In this document: positions 24,246-37,236 of the stretch, one piece after another
Numbering within the stretch: position 1 is the first letter of the stretch
Layout: each line of letters begins with the position of its first letter
Assembly (NCBI GenBank): GCA_019188255.1
Contig: JAETXT010000003.1
Location: forward strand, 6,138,001 to 6,202,000
DNA length: 64,000 bases
Direction of reading: 5' to 3'
Origin: Verticillium longisporum
Taxonomy: Eukaryota; Ascomycota; Sordariomycetes; Glomerellales; Plectosphaerellaceae
The notes under the pieces: generated by a model
Seen by the model: the letters and a program-made list of their open reading frames with translations, nothing else
The model's database searches: none
What the model was told of the DNA's origin: nothing
Position numbers and translations under genes: made by a program

Positions 24246-27199
24246 CTATCGTGGAACATCTCCTACTGTACCATTTTCAACAGTCGGGTACGCACCTCCA
24301 CTCATCTCTGCCCAGTCCCAATCCAACGTCATTGGGAGTGAGAACAGATCCTGCGGCAGAAGCGGTTGCTGGTATGTCACACCTATCATATTTTGAGGTG
24401 AACGAATCCCGCCATTAGGTCCAAAGCCGGTCATGTCGCCAAACGAAGAAAAGTCTTGTTGGTCCGACATAGAAAAGTCTTGAGGCCAGCCAGCAGATGG
24501 CGGCGCGGGCGAAGGCTCTGCCATTTGAGCCGCCATTGGGCTGAAGCTGGCGCTGTTTCTTTGACGAAGATTGGCCTCCCCGTTGAACTTGGGTGAGAGA
24601 TGCCCGTCGTTGACTCCGTTGAGTCCGTTGCCTGTTGGCGTCGTCGCTGATAAAGGCCTCGGCGTCTGCATCGATGACGTATCAAGAGAAGATTTGGAGT
24701 TGTCCTGGGTCTTCCTCTTCCTTCGCGAAGACTGCTCCTTTTCAGCCTTTTCCACCACCAGCTTGGCGATGCGCTCAAACTCGGCACAGACACCTAGCAT
24801 ACGATGCACGCCGCCGGTTTCGGCCTCCTGTCCCAGCATGGACAAGAAGTTGACAACGAGATTCATCAGTTTCGTATCCGATTTTGCACGATGGTCGAGA
24901 GGATTCTGCAGGATATTACCGAATAGCGTCATCAGTGCAGACACGGGGAAATAAAGAATGAGCCTGAACACCGTTAAATTAGAATTGCCCGCATGCATAA
25001 AATGCAACAACTTACCAGACAACAGAGAAATCTCCTTGCGGGACGTATTTGAGCAAAGAGACGGACGCTCTCGCTGCGGCCGTGCAAAGCGCGGCCGAGG
25101 CAAAGACGCGAGGGTTCAACGGCTTTGTGTTCAGTCCTTGAATCGCGTAGTTTGAAAGTCGACTTGTCCAGTACCCATGGTGGACTGACATGCGGTGAAT
25201 CGTCGTCAAGCAGTTGTAGTAAGTGAGATGAAGCATAATAACATGCAGGATCAGTGGCGTGTGTGAGGCCTTGATCTTGTGCTCTGGACGGAAATCGATT
25301 GGAATCCTGTCTTTCCACTCCTCGAGCTCCTTGTCGAGTTCTCCAATAGTGTTGAGGAGTTCACCAGGGGATTGCTTTGCCGCTTGTGTGGCGTAAAGTC
25401 GGTTGTACACCTTGCCCTCGATGATTGCAAATTCACACATCACCCTGAAAAGGTTCATTTTCCCTTTGCCGTCGGCTAGGGGATGTTGCCGATGTTGTCC
25501 GAAGGGTCGGCATCCGGTAGCTCAACGTTCATATCACCATCGTCTTGAGCAGGCGGACGGCCGGCGCGAAGACACAAGTCCTTGTCGAGCATGTACGCGA
25601 TCCAGAATACGCGCTTGCGTTGCTCAATCTCGATAGGATTGAGGTCAAAGCCTGTGCCACGCTTGTGCAGACCGATGCAGTGGGAAAGTCGGATCGCGGT
25701 GGCCACGAGGATGAAGGTCGGCTGCGGGTTCGGTGTGCCTTGCAGGAAAAGCGCCATTGCCAACAAGGCCTGGACAGTCAGTAGGTCGGTGTTACGCATC
25801 GTCAACTCGGGGAAGATGGCCATGGCGTTCTTCAGGTATGCCCACGCCTTGTCATCTTCTTCTTGTGGCACGAGATTGCTCATAACCCGCAATCGATGGG
25901 CAAAGGCCAAGGCACAGTTGAGACTAGCCCACCATCCCGATCCCTCGTAGGGGTCATTGGAGTATTGGCGCTCGACCAGGTGCATAAAGGTCGGCTGGTG
26001 GAAGAGTGGAAACATGCAGTTAAAGTTCTCGAAGAAGTCCTTCAGCAACGACAGTGCCTCAGCCTTGGGTGGTAGAGGTCGGAAAATCGGGCGGCGGAAG
26101 AGGTCGCTGAAGATTTCTGGCTTCCAGTTGGTCCACTTGTGGTCGTCAATCGAGACCTCCGAGATCATCTGCTGGAAAGAGTTGTCGCCAGTCTTCTCAT
26201 TCACCCATTGAATACCTTTGGGCGAGAAGATGGAGAATCCTGAGGAGGAGCCGATGTATCGGGTCTCGCCAGACTGGTTGGTAACGAGCGAGCACATCAT
26301 CTCAGATAGCTCCTCCACCTCCCCTTCTACCTCGCCCGTCTCTTTTTCGGGGGCCTCGGAAACGGTAGATTTGCGCCTCTCAGATTCTTTCGAGGGCTCG
26401 GGAGAGGTAAGAGAGCTTTGCGGGGTGGATGTGCTTTCTCGAAGAGTGGCAGACGTGGCTAAAGAGGGCGATGAAGGGTTTGAGACGGCCTGTGAGGCCT
26501 GCCTAGACTGCTGGTGCTTCTCAGCCAGCTTTTTCTCCAGGGTGCCGAGGTCCATCTCGCCGTTCTCATCTTCGTCAAGCAGACCTATGCCTGTGTCAGC
26601 AAAACGCTGACTTCGTCCGAAGCGGGCCCGTTTCACTGACCTGATAGCCTCAGCAAGTTTTCCATTCGACCCAGTCGGTTCTCGAGACCCTCAATGTACT
26701 TTGCGCTGTGCAACGCTGTGATCAGTTCGCGTATCTAATAAGAGGGAGGGGCGGACGCAAGATAAGCTTTCCGTCGTGGAGCACAACCTACCCTTTGGGA
26801 GGGGTACGCTTTTTCTCGACCTGTGTGAAAATACATTCCGTCTTGTAGTTGATGCAGTGGCTGCACGCAGGCATTTTGCCATCGCACTTGATCTTCTTCT
26901 TCCTGCACATGTCACAAGCCTTTGCGCCGCAAGTCTGTCAGCGTTGAGGTTCGGACAACAATATGGCCCGTTGGAGCTTCCACCGTTTGAGCCACTTACT
27001 CTTGCGATCCTCCTCCTTTTCGCTTCATTCGCGTCATCGAGCAGAGTTGAATGGTCGGGGAACATCCGAGCTGCAAGGTCCGGTGGTAGGTGTTGAATCG
27101 GGATGCCGTCGGGTGTGTAACCATCGAATATTTGAGGTGTGGGTTCATCATGGGTGGCGGATGCCCCATGTGAGGCATCTGAAAGCCCATGCGATCCAT
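24246..27199 (-). CDS. Zn2Cys6 fungal transcription factor, frameshifted
   Basis: A binuclear zinc cluster activator. [11 protein letters not shown] followed by the second half gives C-X2-C-X6-C-X6-C-X2-C-X6-C. It is followed by a linker and a short coiled region ([18 protein letters not shown]). The middle part is the fungal-specific regulatory domain (PF04082-like), including [17 protein letters not shown] and [19 protein letters not shown]. Exons from 27065: 27065-27000, 26919-26792, 26705-26641, 26584-25016 and 24963-24246. Exon 4 is one base short. At 25479-25482 (plus strand GGGG) the frame reads NIP-stop; a fifth C on the coding strand restores [15 protein letters not shown], which continues to the C-terminus. 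The product would be about 848 aa from the 27065 ATG. The true start may be 27199 ([16 protein letters not shown]), but that frame joins the cluster frame only with one more inserted base near 27126-27132. Targets are unknown. Confidence 0.85.
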
Positions 27200-30182
27200 G
27201 GCGTGCGTTTCGATGGAGTGACCGGGTGGTGGGAATTGTATTCTGGGAGCGAATTGAGATCAGACGGTTGGCGCGATCGCAGGCAGTCGAAGTAGAGAAA
27301 ATCGTGGAGAGTGCGACGGTGAAGGAGACGTCTTCAATGTCTTTATTGTGGGCGCATTGATTACAGGGCGTTGATGTGGAGGGGACGACCTGGGAGAGTC
27401 GAGTGCTGAGGCGACGGATGAGCTTTGGCGAAGCGGACGATCGATCGGGCCACGCTCCTAGGCAGAAGATGCGTGCACTGGTCAGATCAAGTACGCTGGG
27501 TGAGATGGGTGCTTGTCGTAATGTGTGGAGGTCTATGGCTCGTGGATATACGGATCGCGTGGAAGCGACAGACAGATGCAGGCGTGAACGAGGGTGAGGC
27601 AGGCGGTATGTCGAACAGAAGCAGGATTACTAGGAGGGAAGATTCAGGATCGGGAGAGGACGTGACGGGAAGTCCGGGATGGGATGACGCCTGGCGGGAA
27701 CGGGAATCGTGTGGTGTGCCTCACATTTGGACGTGCCCATGGCTGGGCTAGCTACGCTCGCCTCATCGGGGGTAGAAGGGGCTAGGGGGGGGGGGGCCGA
27801 GGCCAAGGGGGTGGTCGTGCTGTGTGCAGCAGGAGCACCTCACCAGTGGGTGATGTGGGTGGCCTTGATCCACACCCCACTTGCAATTGCGCCTGCACCA
27901 TGTGTACCAAGTAGGTGCTCACACCTGCTTGACCCACGCTGCGACTGGGGTCGATCTGCGTGCAGTCCCGCCCCATTTGCCGGGCTTGTGGGCTTTTGGG
28001 CTTCACCTGCCCACGAACCCCGACATGAACAGCCGCCTCGCTGTAACTCCCACGGGACAGCAGGTGTGGTGGCCTCTCTACAGCAAGCACTCTTGGTTAG
28101 CTCTTGCCGCTTGCTTCACCGAAGCCTGCTGTTGTCGCAGACCAAAGCACGATCTTTCACAACATCTCAGATCTACAGTCGCGGGGCCCAGCTGTTACCC
28201 GACGATTGGTAAGCCCCCCAGCCCTTTACCCCTTCTGCTTCCCCCTCCTCTCTCAATGGCCCCTTCCCCTGTCAGATTATCCTCGACGGTACTCAGCCCC
28301 TCCTTATGAATCATCCCGTCACCTAGACTCGGGCTAGACACAGCACAAAGCTGCTTTTTCTTTCGCCAACACCACCCATCTCAAGACATCAAGGGACGTT
28401 CTATGGTTTTTATGTTGCCTCATCTATTAAGTTCGAGTCCCTGATCGGCCGGCCGACCAATGACTTTCACGTTGCCTCACTCACTACCGCTCCATCAACA
28501 TATGGGCGCAGATGATTTGGAATGTTCGACTCGATCCACGGTGGGCAAGCTGCGCGGCTAAGTACCCCTGCATCTGTTCAAGACACAGCCAAGACCCTCT
28601 TTTTCTGCCATTACTTTCTCTGTTTTCCTGTTCTTCGAGAACGCTGGGCATCGCTTCCCAATTGAGCGGAGGCGCGCTCGGGTTCGGAACCTGCTCGTTC
28701 AGAATGGCACGGCCTGTCGCGACATGGCATGATTTTTTTTTTTTTGACACCAGTCATTACAACCATATCATTCTCAAGATTCGTGTTCAACTCACCTCGA
28801 CCCTGAGGGGTTCGTGCTTGAGTCTTGGCCCCGTGAAAGAGCCCCCAGATGCGCAATCAATCGCGGTTCTCGTTGTCAGTCAGTCTGAGCATGGACTGGA
28901 CGGGACCCGCCAGATGGAGCTTGCTCACGGACCTGTACAGAGTTCCCCGACAAGCATGGCCATTGAAACGAAAACCACGCGCTCTCGAGGTCTCCTGCAT
29001 TCCCTGGTGTCCTGATGGCCTCGGAGCCTCTATTGGCTCTGAGCATTGAAATTCAACACAATCGTGCAGTCAACTCGGAATCCCGGCAACGAATTCACTA
29101 ACCGGTCCTATCTAGCCATGTGGTGTACGTACTTGAGGCAAGCATTTTTGGAAGAATCCTGAGCTGAAGCTTGGGGCTCCATGTGCTGGCCACGAAGAGA
29201 AGGTCGTTTCACAAGTCCAGCGGCCGATCATGGGACGAAAACCTTCAACCCGGGAACGGGCTGCAGCGGGCCCGCGGGGCTGTGCATAGACCGCCAGCCA
29301 GCGCACGCATACTGGAGCAAAGCACACAACCCACGCGTCTGGTAGACCAGCGGGCCCAAGCGCCAACATCCCTCAGGTTGTGCGTCTTTGGCGTTTCACA
29401 ACTGTCTCGACTGGAGGCTGTCGTCACACTCGAACAGTCCCCTCTCCTACTGTAGGCATACGCATGGCAGCGTCGCAAGGGCCGCTTCAAACTCTGGGTC
29501 TTTAAGAAGCTATTCCCGAGCTTGCCGGCGCCGGAGGCAGCCAACATGGCGTGTTGTCGAGCGAGACGTCCGGTCGTCGGCTTCGCATCGACAATTTGAA
29601 AGCGAGCCGCGAGGGTTCGAAGTCCGTGGCGTTTACAGGCTGTTAAAGTTAGGTCAGCTCTGCGGCAGCAAGGCAGTGTCTGCTCAGGAGATTTGTGGTC
29701 ATCACGGGTGATCATACCGGCCTGCAACAATACGCCACTGGGAAAAGACATCGTCACCATCACAAAGGTAGGCATAGAGTCCACGCAGCATTGCACAAGT
29801 CCCTGAAGACAAATAATCTCTTTGCTTGTGTGGAAGGTCGCATAGAGCAAAACAGCAGGGTATCCGACTTTCCAAAATCCGCCTCAACATCCACTCCCTG
29901 GTTCTCAAGTATAGACATGAATGCGAAGCAATATCCTCTTCTCTCTGTACGATGCGCTTTTGAATCACAAATCCAATCGGTCGTGACAGAGTGGAAACTA
30001 GCAAGGAAAAACGCCTCCCCATATGCACTCGTGAAGACAGTGCAGGGTGCTGCGTGTATATGAGCAGCACCTCGACTGAATGTTGTAAATAAGTATTAAA
30101 TCATGAAAAGATTTCTTTGGTATCGGAACGTAAGCAGACGCGGAAAGATACTCGAATGAACGGGCGACGAGGTGACGAGGCC
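27200..30182. other. 3-kb gene-poor intergenic region
   Basis: Promoter region of the Zn2Cys6 gene and 3' flank of the membrane-protein gene. It contains a G run at about 27786-27797 and a T run near 28734-28744. The ORFs on both strands are short and compositionally random. A B-box-like GTTCGAGTCC at 28433-28442 has no matching A box or cloverleaf, so I do not call a tRNA. Nothing else is visible. Confidence 0.5.
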
Positions 30183-31914
30183 TCAGCGGATCTCCTCGGT
30201 GAACCGCGAGACTGAACCTCTGGAGCCGTCCTGTGAGGTCAAGGACCGGCCGACAGCATCCCGCAAGGGCGGAACCATCAGGTGAGATGGCGGCGCGGGG
30301 TCGGCGAAGGGGTTCGACTCCTGAACGGGCGTGCGTGCCGGGCCGGACCGCATGATGGGCACACCGCTGACAGGTCGCATGGGCGAGCCCAGCGCCAGTC
30401 GGGGTGCTGAAGACCCGGAGGCTGGGTCATCGAAGAAGGTGGTCGATTGACGGTAGTAGACGGACTCGTCGTTGCTGACGACACTCATGCGGGGATCGGT
30501 GTATCCATCGCCGCCAGCTTGGAGGACTGGCGGAAGCTTTCTGCCGGAGACCCGGTAGAAACCGCGTTCGCCGGCTTCCTCGGGCTGCTCGGAAGCCTGG
30601 CGAGAGGCACGCTTCGCGCCGAGCCCGGCAAGGGCCGCGGAGCCGAGGCCAAGGGATCTCTGAACCATAGCACTGGCCCCGCTGTTGCCCCCGGGCGGGC
30701 CGTTAGGACCCGTCAGCATGCCACGGGTGTTGGTGCTGTTCCCATCACCTAACATGACGCGGCCCTGTTGACGCTTGCGCATTTTCAGGGCGAAGAGAAC
30801 GAGGAAAACAAGAAGGGCGGCGCCGGCAATACTGCCTACCACGCTACCAACGACCATGCCAGTCTCAACGGGCCCCTCATCGGCATCCTGGTCAGCTGTC
30901 GCCGTGGCCGAAGGGGTAGAGTCCCCTACTCCTCCAGCGCCGGCGGCGCCTGAAGCGGTAGAGGAAAAGCCCGAGAGCGAGGCACCAGTCGAGCTGGCAA
31001 GAGAAGATGTCGTGGTGAAGTAGCTGGTCGTTGTGGTGGGTAAGCTCGAACTGCTGGCGTCGGAGCTTGAAAGGAATGAATACGGCGACGACGAGGCGGA
31101 ACCGGTTTCGGCGAGAAGGTGCAGCGAAGAGCTATTGTTGTTATTGTTGTTGCCATAACGGGACTGTTGTATGGCTGCGATATATTAGCACCAGACAGTC
31201 TGCGATACGGCCACAAGGATGCTCACATTTGGAGCCGGGTATTGTCGAATTGGAGCCAGCACTCAGAGTTGGGAAGGCTAGCGGAGGAGTGGTTAAAGGA
31301 GCGGACGTCGGGAGCTGGTCCTGACTTTCTAGAGGAACTTCAGACGACATGGGCGCCGGGGGAAAAGTAGACGGTACTGTCTCATCGCTTGGGATCGCCG
31401 GGGTCAGCACAGAGCTGGATTCGAGCGGAACGGTCTCTGGCAGAGGGTTCGTCTCGGGGTAAGGAAGAGAATCCGTCTGAGGGACCGGTGCTGCTGGGGC
31501 CGGGGTGGCAGGAGGTTCGGGCTGCGCCGTGGGGATACTGCCAGCAGCCTGGTAAACAGAATAGTCGACGGTCACGCCGGCGACCGGGTCAATCACCACA
31601 GTGGCAGGCTTGGCAAATTGAGTCTGGACGCGGACAGGAACGCCGTTGCCGTCGACGATCTGAATGACGGAGACGGTCTGGACGACGTGAGTGACGAGTG
31701 CTGAATCGGTAGCGGGGGTTGGTGAGGCATCAGGGGCCTGACGCTTGTGGTACTGGTGATGCTGGTGGTGCGGCTCAGAGCCGTCGTTGTTGCTGTTGAT
31801 ATGAGGGTTGGTGTTGATGTTACGTCTTTGTAAGGAATGGAAATGATTGTGATTCTTGTTGCCGGGAGGGCTGCGGGCCTGAACGAGTGAAGGCCCGCGC
31901 CGTGCCTTCGTCAT
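30183..31914 (-). CDS. single-pass Ser/Thr/Pro-rich membrane protein, possible wall sensor
   Basis: Exons 31914-31227 and 31174-30183 splice to 559 aa. The first half is Pro/Ser/Thr-rich after a His/Asn-rich start, with a dibasic HKRQAP site that could be cut by a Kex2-type protease. A Ser/Thr-rich stalk leads to one strong membrane helix (MVVGSVVGSIAGAALLVFLV) and a basic stop-transfer KMRKRQQ. The cytosolic tail of about 200 residues is Gly/Ser/Pro-rich. This layout (glycosylated stalk, one helix, basic tail) matches Mid2/WSC-type wall-stress sensors in fungi, but I see no WSC Cys domain, so the role is only suggested. No classical signal peptide follows the ATG. The frame stays open upstream, so a missed 5' exon may carry it. 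No frame break is seen. Confidence 0.75.
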
Positions 31915-34900
31915 TGCGCGTGGCGGAGGGCTGGCACCGAGCCAGCTGGTTGGATGAAGGATGCAAATGCGGATGCAGTTGTGGATGTCGTCGTGAGGTG
32001 AGAGCGAGTGATCGACCTCGTGTGTGGGATTTTGGGATCTGCGGAAGGGACTGATGGTCCGGCTGGGCGGATGGGGGGCAGGCTATCTGCCCTGGGAATG
32101 ACGGCGGAAAGAGGCTGAAGTTGCGGCTATGGCTCTATGGGGATGATGCGAGGGGGGCGAAGTCCATGCCTGCTGTCATCCTGTCGTGGGGCTTTGTTGT
32201 TGTGAAAGCGAAAGAATGTGCTGGTGATGCAGGTTATTTTGGGTTGGTCTGCTTTGTTGTCGTAGGATTCCAGTCCACGTTGTGAGAAGGTAGGTATGCG
32301 ACGATCGGGTCGTGCCTGTGGTGCCTGTCTAAGGCGGGTTTGTGGTATGTTTGCCTTTGTTTCCGTCTGAAGATGTGGCGATTTTCAAGTAGCGACCCTT
32401 AGTTCGGCCGAATCTCATTACGAGATGGACTCATCAGGCAGAATCGAATCGATTCGGCTTCCAGTCGACTCCGAAGACTCGACTCAGTCGGGTGTTGAAG
32501 AACTGTGCAAGGAGGAAGAAGAAAGAGTGACGGCGGGCGAATGAGTGTAAACAGCGCCCCGTACCTGGGGAGGTGGTGCAGAGAGGAATGGAGCAAAGAC
32601 GACACCACCAACAGCGACAGCGACAGTAGCGGCAAGAGGACGGGATGCGGCGGGATATGGGATGGGGCACATGAAAGTGGATGCAGGCACGAGAACGAAA
32701 TGAGACATCCACCACACGGGCAGAAGAGGCCTTGGAGATTTGACCATTTGAGGACCTGGACCTGGACGTCGGACCAGGGTGCAGCGGGATTTGTGAGTCG
32801 AGGCAAGGGGAGAGGGGGAGTCTCGGGGCCTTTTAGTGGGATTTGTTCGAAGCGTTAGAGGGGACGTTGGGGACACTTTGGGGCCACTTCCCTCCCCCTA
32901 GAACACACTCACATGGCAAGATTTCGTTCATTTCGCTTCTTGTCATATCGGCCAATGGGGCAGGGGGCCAGACCTGCAAGACACAGGACAGCGGCAGGGG
33001 AGCACACATTGTCCTCTCGCAGCTGATGGTCCATGCTCAATCCTACCCTGGTCTGTTGCCTTGGTGGCCCAGGATTGGGTGTCGACAACAGAGCTCCGTC
33101 TGTCGATGCTCATCGTCAGTCAATTCAACAGCCAATGCACGAGACGCGACGCGTTGGGCGGCCTTGGCCTCCTGCTCCAATCCATGCTCTCAGAGCACAA
33201 TTGGACGTTGCGATTCCGCGAAAGGCCTGTGTTTCCTTTATTTATCGGGGAGGGGGCTTCAGAGACTTTCCATGACCTTTTTTTTGTTTTCTCGCTTACA
33301 CAACGTGCGTGACATTTTTCCTCCGTCTCGTGCTACTGTCCCATGGCGGCCTCTCTCGTATTCGTCGGCCCGCCATCCATCCATGGATCCATGGCCCGCT
33401 GTCGGCTGTTGCAGTTGGTTGGTGCAAGGTTACGGTGCTATTTCTGTCCATTTCGTTCATTAGCTGGTGCCCGCATTTGTCCATTATCGAAGATTTAATC
33501 GAAGGTGAAACAATCGTGTTCTGTTTCTTCAAGATTTCTTTATTCCGACGAGGACGGGAGGAGAGAAGGCCCCGTCCATGGGTGCAGTGAAGTCTGAGAG
33601 TAGCAGCACCAGGTGGCCGGCCCTCAAATGCCCAGACGCCAGGACGCTTCGCTGCTAATCAGGCCGGTTGCTTCAGGTGGTGGGTGGTTGGGTGTCGGCG
33701 TGCGCCCAGCCCAACATGGTGCATTGTGCAAAGTTAGGAAACACGATCCAATGCGAGGCGCTTGGGGAAGAAATTGAGCGGTCGCATCGTGGACGTGACG
33801 AAGCAGTGCAACGACACCTTCACAGGTAGATGTACTTGCCAAAAAAGACTGACAAGTGCCATCTATCTGCTGGCGCGATTGACAGTGATTTCTCGCTGGA
33901 TGTTGGTCCCCAAGCGACTCGCAATTAGCCCACAATTGTGATCTGCGTGAACGGACAATTGGTGGCTACCTAACTGTCTTGTGCAAGTTGCACAGCAGGG
34001 TCTTGAAGACGTGACTGAGCTCTGATGGAAGGACTGCGAGGACGGCAAGGCCAGCGGATTAACGAGGTGCTTGGAGACGCTTACTCAAGCATCTAAGCCA
34101 ATGACTTGAGCACTCCCTTGCATGCTGTCCATACCTATCGTGGCCTGCACATCGAGAGCATGCTTCGTTTGGGTGCTTGCGCCTGATTAGCTGGCGGTTC
34201 TTGCCAAAAGACAGTGCTTCTCAAGCTCCTGCTTGGAAACCTGCGTACCTGCATCCGTGCCGTCATTCGTCAAATGCCAGGGAAGGCAAACTTGGATGCA
34301 ACCTCCCAAGTTACTTAGACTGCAGATACTGCCCTGGGATCGACTTTTCCCGAAACAATTATAACCTTCCCATGAGGATCACGTAGCCCTATTCTTTTGC
34401 GGCTGTCTTCTGCAACGGTTCATACATCGCGAACTCTCGTCACATATCGCTACGTACCATTATTGTCGGCATACGCAACCCTTCATAACGCGAGATATAC
34501 GACACCCGAGAACCCTGTCCGACGCCGCGCCGGTCGGCACCGCACCGGCCACGCAAGCTGTCTCTTTCCGGCCGCGAAAACTTCAGGTATATAGTCAGTC
34601 AGCCGGCAACAACGATACATAGGTGAGCTTGCAGCCTGCCCAGGTTAAACATCTCGAAAAGGATTCCTTGTCAAGCTACTAAGCCCCTACGCAACGACGC
34701 CCCTGTCGACTTGTCCGACCGCAAGTCGAAGGCAGGTGTCGTACCCCGCCATCACGTGACGGTGCCGTGTGTCCAGGAGATTCCGTCAAAAGCTGACGTC
34801 ACAAAGATCCCCACAGATGTGACAGGTCTCCCACCAAGAGACCGACACCGACCCCGATCCCGACCTCCACTATCAGAGCGTACGGTGCCCGCTAAGCCGC

Positions 34901-34977
34901 CGACGCGCCCGTCCTCTAAGACTTTCTACCATCCCGATTTTCCGGCTCTGGTCCTGATATCAGGAACCGACGCGCAC
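31915..34977. other. 3-kb intergenic region between divergent genes
   Basis: Promoters of the membrane protein (left) and the hydrolase (right). A frame of about 90 codons just upstream of the hydrolase ATG is open from a TTG at 34711, but it lacks an ATG and I treat it as leader. TCACGTGA occurs at 34752-34759. No other gene or RNA is seen. Confidence 0.5.
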
Positions 34978-37236
34978 ATGGCGCGGTCTTCGTCACGGGA
35001 GTCTGGTCACTCTCTTCCTCCCGCCTATTCTTTTGTTGATGGACTAGGGGATAACCGATTCCTCGCTCCCGATCCTCGACAAACATCTACTCAATCACTG
35101 ACACCGTCCTTCGTTGGCGGAGATGATACTGAGACGAGGCGGACTTTGCTTGTGGTTTACATCCATGGCTTTTACGGCAACGACCAATCGTTTCAGTCAT
35201 TCCCTGCTCATGTACACAATTACCTCAAGAATGAGCTGAGTGACAACTATGTCATTCACTCCAAGATCTACCCCCGGTATAAGACATACAAGGCTATTAC
35301 GCTTGCCAGAGACAACTTTAGCTCATGGCTGCAACCACACGAGAGTCCTACGACCGACATTGTTCTCGTCGGCCACTCCATGGGAGGATTACTGGCAGCT
35401 GATGTTGCTCTGATGGTATGCCATTACCCACTACCACACAGAGTGTCTCAAAGCTAACCTCCTCGCAGCCCAATCGTGACCCTTACTCGTCACATCCTCT
35501 GAAACATCGTCTCCTAGGTACCATCTCTCTTGATTCCCCGTTCTTGGGGCTTCATCCAGGTATCATCGTTTCGGGCATCAGCAGTCTTTTCCGGTCCAAC
35601 CCCAGCCCCCGAAACCCCCGAACCGGGAGCGGGACCTTCCACAACATTGAGTCCCATACTTTCCGGTACAGCAAGTCCTGAACTCTCTCAATATGGTTCC
35701 ACGACATCGATCAACCAATTTTCTTCCATCGACAACAGCTCCACAACGTCGATTTCACCCCAGCCTTCGAATGACCCTTTCTTCAACCCGTCCTACTTTA
35801 ACGACGTCCCCTTCAGAGAACAGCCCTTCAAGAAGCGACTACTACATTTTGTCAAGAAGCATTCGTCCGAAGGCGTAATCGGCGCAGCCAGAAACCATGT
35901 TCTCTCCCATCTTGAATACGGCGGCTGCCTAGCAGTCTATCCCGCTCACAACTCCCGCTACAGCAGGATACGCGCTCTCGAAGACGTTGATGAACTTCAC
36001 TCGCTCCGTCAGCAGAGTCATGGACCAGCAGAGTCGCAAAATCAACCCGTTGCGCGTGTTCGTTTTGTGAATTATTACACTATCAGCACTGGCAGGCCCA
36101 AGAAGGCTAAGTCGAGGTCGCACGGCCCATCGCGCAGCCGTTCACCAGAGCTCGACACAACAACTGACCGCCTGGAGGCTGGGTCGATGGAAGATCGCGG
36201 GTCCTTGGTATCACCTTCAATGTCTGCCTCGGTAGGCGACGTGGCCACGCCTGGTATACGGCTTGCTGAGCCCAGCGGTGTCGAGGAGAAGCTTCTCTCT
36301 CCTACAGAAGGCGCTGGAACACAGGATAACCTGCCACCGGCGGCTTCAATGCAGCATATTGACCCGTTTCCAGAATCATCTGAGGTCAGCGACAGCGAGC
36401 ATGCTGTTCCTGGCAACTCGAGCTTCAGCCAGCACCACAATGACAGCACAGCAGACCTGCCAGCTGTTCCTGATCTGCCTCCTAGACCGGTGACGCCAGA
36501 CCTAGATGCCTGTCCAGATAAGGATTCTCGACGCCAGGCAGAGAAGGAAGCCAAACGCGACCTGAAAACCTACGAGCAGGCCGTGAAAAATCGTGAGAAG
36601 GCCATCAAGGAGCGCCAGAAACTAGCGGAGAAGCGGCGGAAGAAGGCTGAGAAGGACACCCAGAAGTCAGAGAAGGAGGCTGGAAAAGCGCAAGCCAAGG
36701 CCTACACCAGGGAACAGGCACAGCGCGAGGCAGAGGCCGAACAGAGGCGACAGGAGGCTGAGCAGCGGGCGAAAGAGGCAGCCGACAGAGAACGCGAGGC
36801 AGCGGAAAGAGATGGGCGCCCGATGCCTGCTCCTGAACCGCAGCAGCAGCAGCAACAACAACAACCAAACAATGAGCAACGCGAAGCAGACACCGATGTC
36901 ACGGACCGAGGTCGAGAAGAAAGTCCATCGCGAGGCCGCACAACAACAGCGGAGAGGGAGGCCCGCGCTATCGAGGCGAAAAAGCCGGCGAAAGAGCGCA
37001 AGTTTTGTGTGCTGCCGCGTCGAGTCGGCGAGGGGAAGGACGACACGTGGGTGTCAATCTTTATGGAGGGCGTGGATGAGGTAGGCGCTCATTGCGGTCT
37101 TTTCTTCCCAGGCGCTCACTACGAGGGCTTGGTCGGCAACGTTGGACAAAGGGTGGTCGAGTGGGCTCAAGAGAGCCTTTCGAACAGGGCCATTCTCGAG
37201 CTGGCGCAGACCACTGATGATTTGCGACTTGACTGA
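34978..37236 (+). CDS. DUF676/PGAP1-like alpha/beta hydrolase, frameshifted
   Basis: A serine hydrolase of the putative lipase type, with oxyanion region VVYIHGFYGNDQSFQSFP and nucleophile elbow VLVGHSMGG, where Ser is the predicted catalytic residue. Exon 1 is 34978-35415; the intron is 35416-35468; exon 2 starts at 35469. ISLDSPFLGLHPGIIVSGISSLF is the conserved continuation in one frame. From about 35600 the protein continues one frame over (APETPEPGAG ... HFVKKHSSEGVIGAARNHV ... VRFVNYYTIS). The summed exons are one base over a multiple of three, so an extra base lies near 35585-35600. No GT-AG intron fits without deleting the conserved motif. The product would be about 734 aa. A long KE/RE-rich coiled coil (about 36530-36830) and a Gln run follow. 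The substrate is unknown. I chose the first ATG of the open frame. Confidence 0.82.

Noticed and set aside
28433..28442. tRNA B-box-like GTTCGAGTCC
   Set aside because: No A box at the right distance and no cloverleaf arms can be paired in the flanks.
34711..34977. Open frame before the hydrolase ATG as coding sequence
   Set aside because: It begins at TTG, has no ATG, and reads as low-complexity Pro/Arg sequence. It is kept as probable leader.
35518..35604. Intron from GTACCATC to CCCAG in the hydrolase
   Set aside because: It would remove the conserved SLDSPFLGLHPGI segment. An extra base is the simpler explanation.
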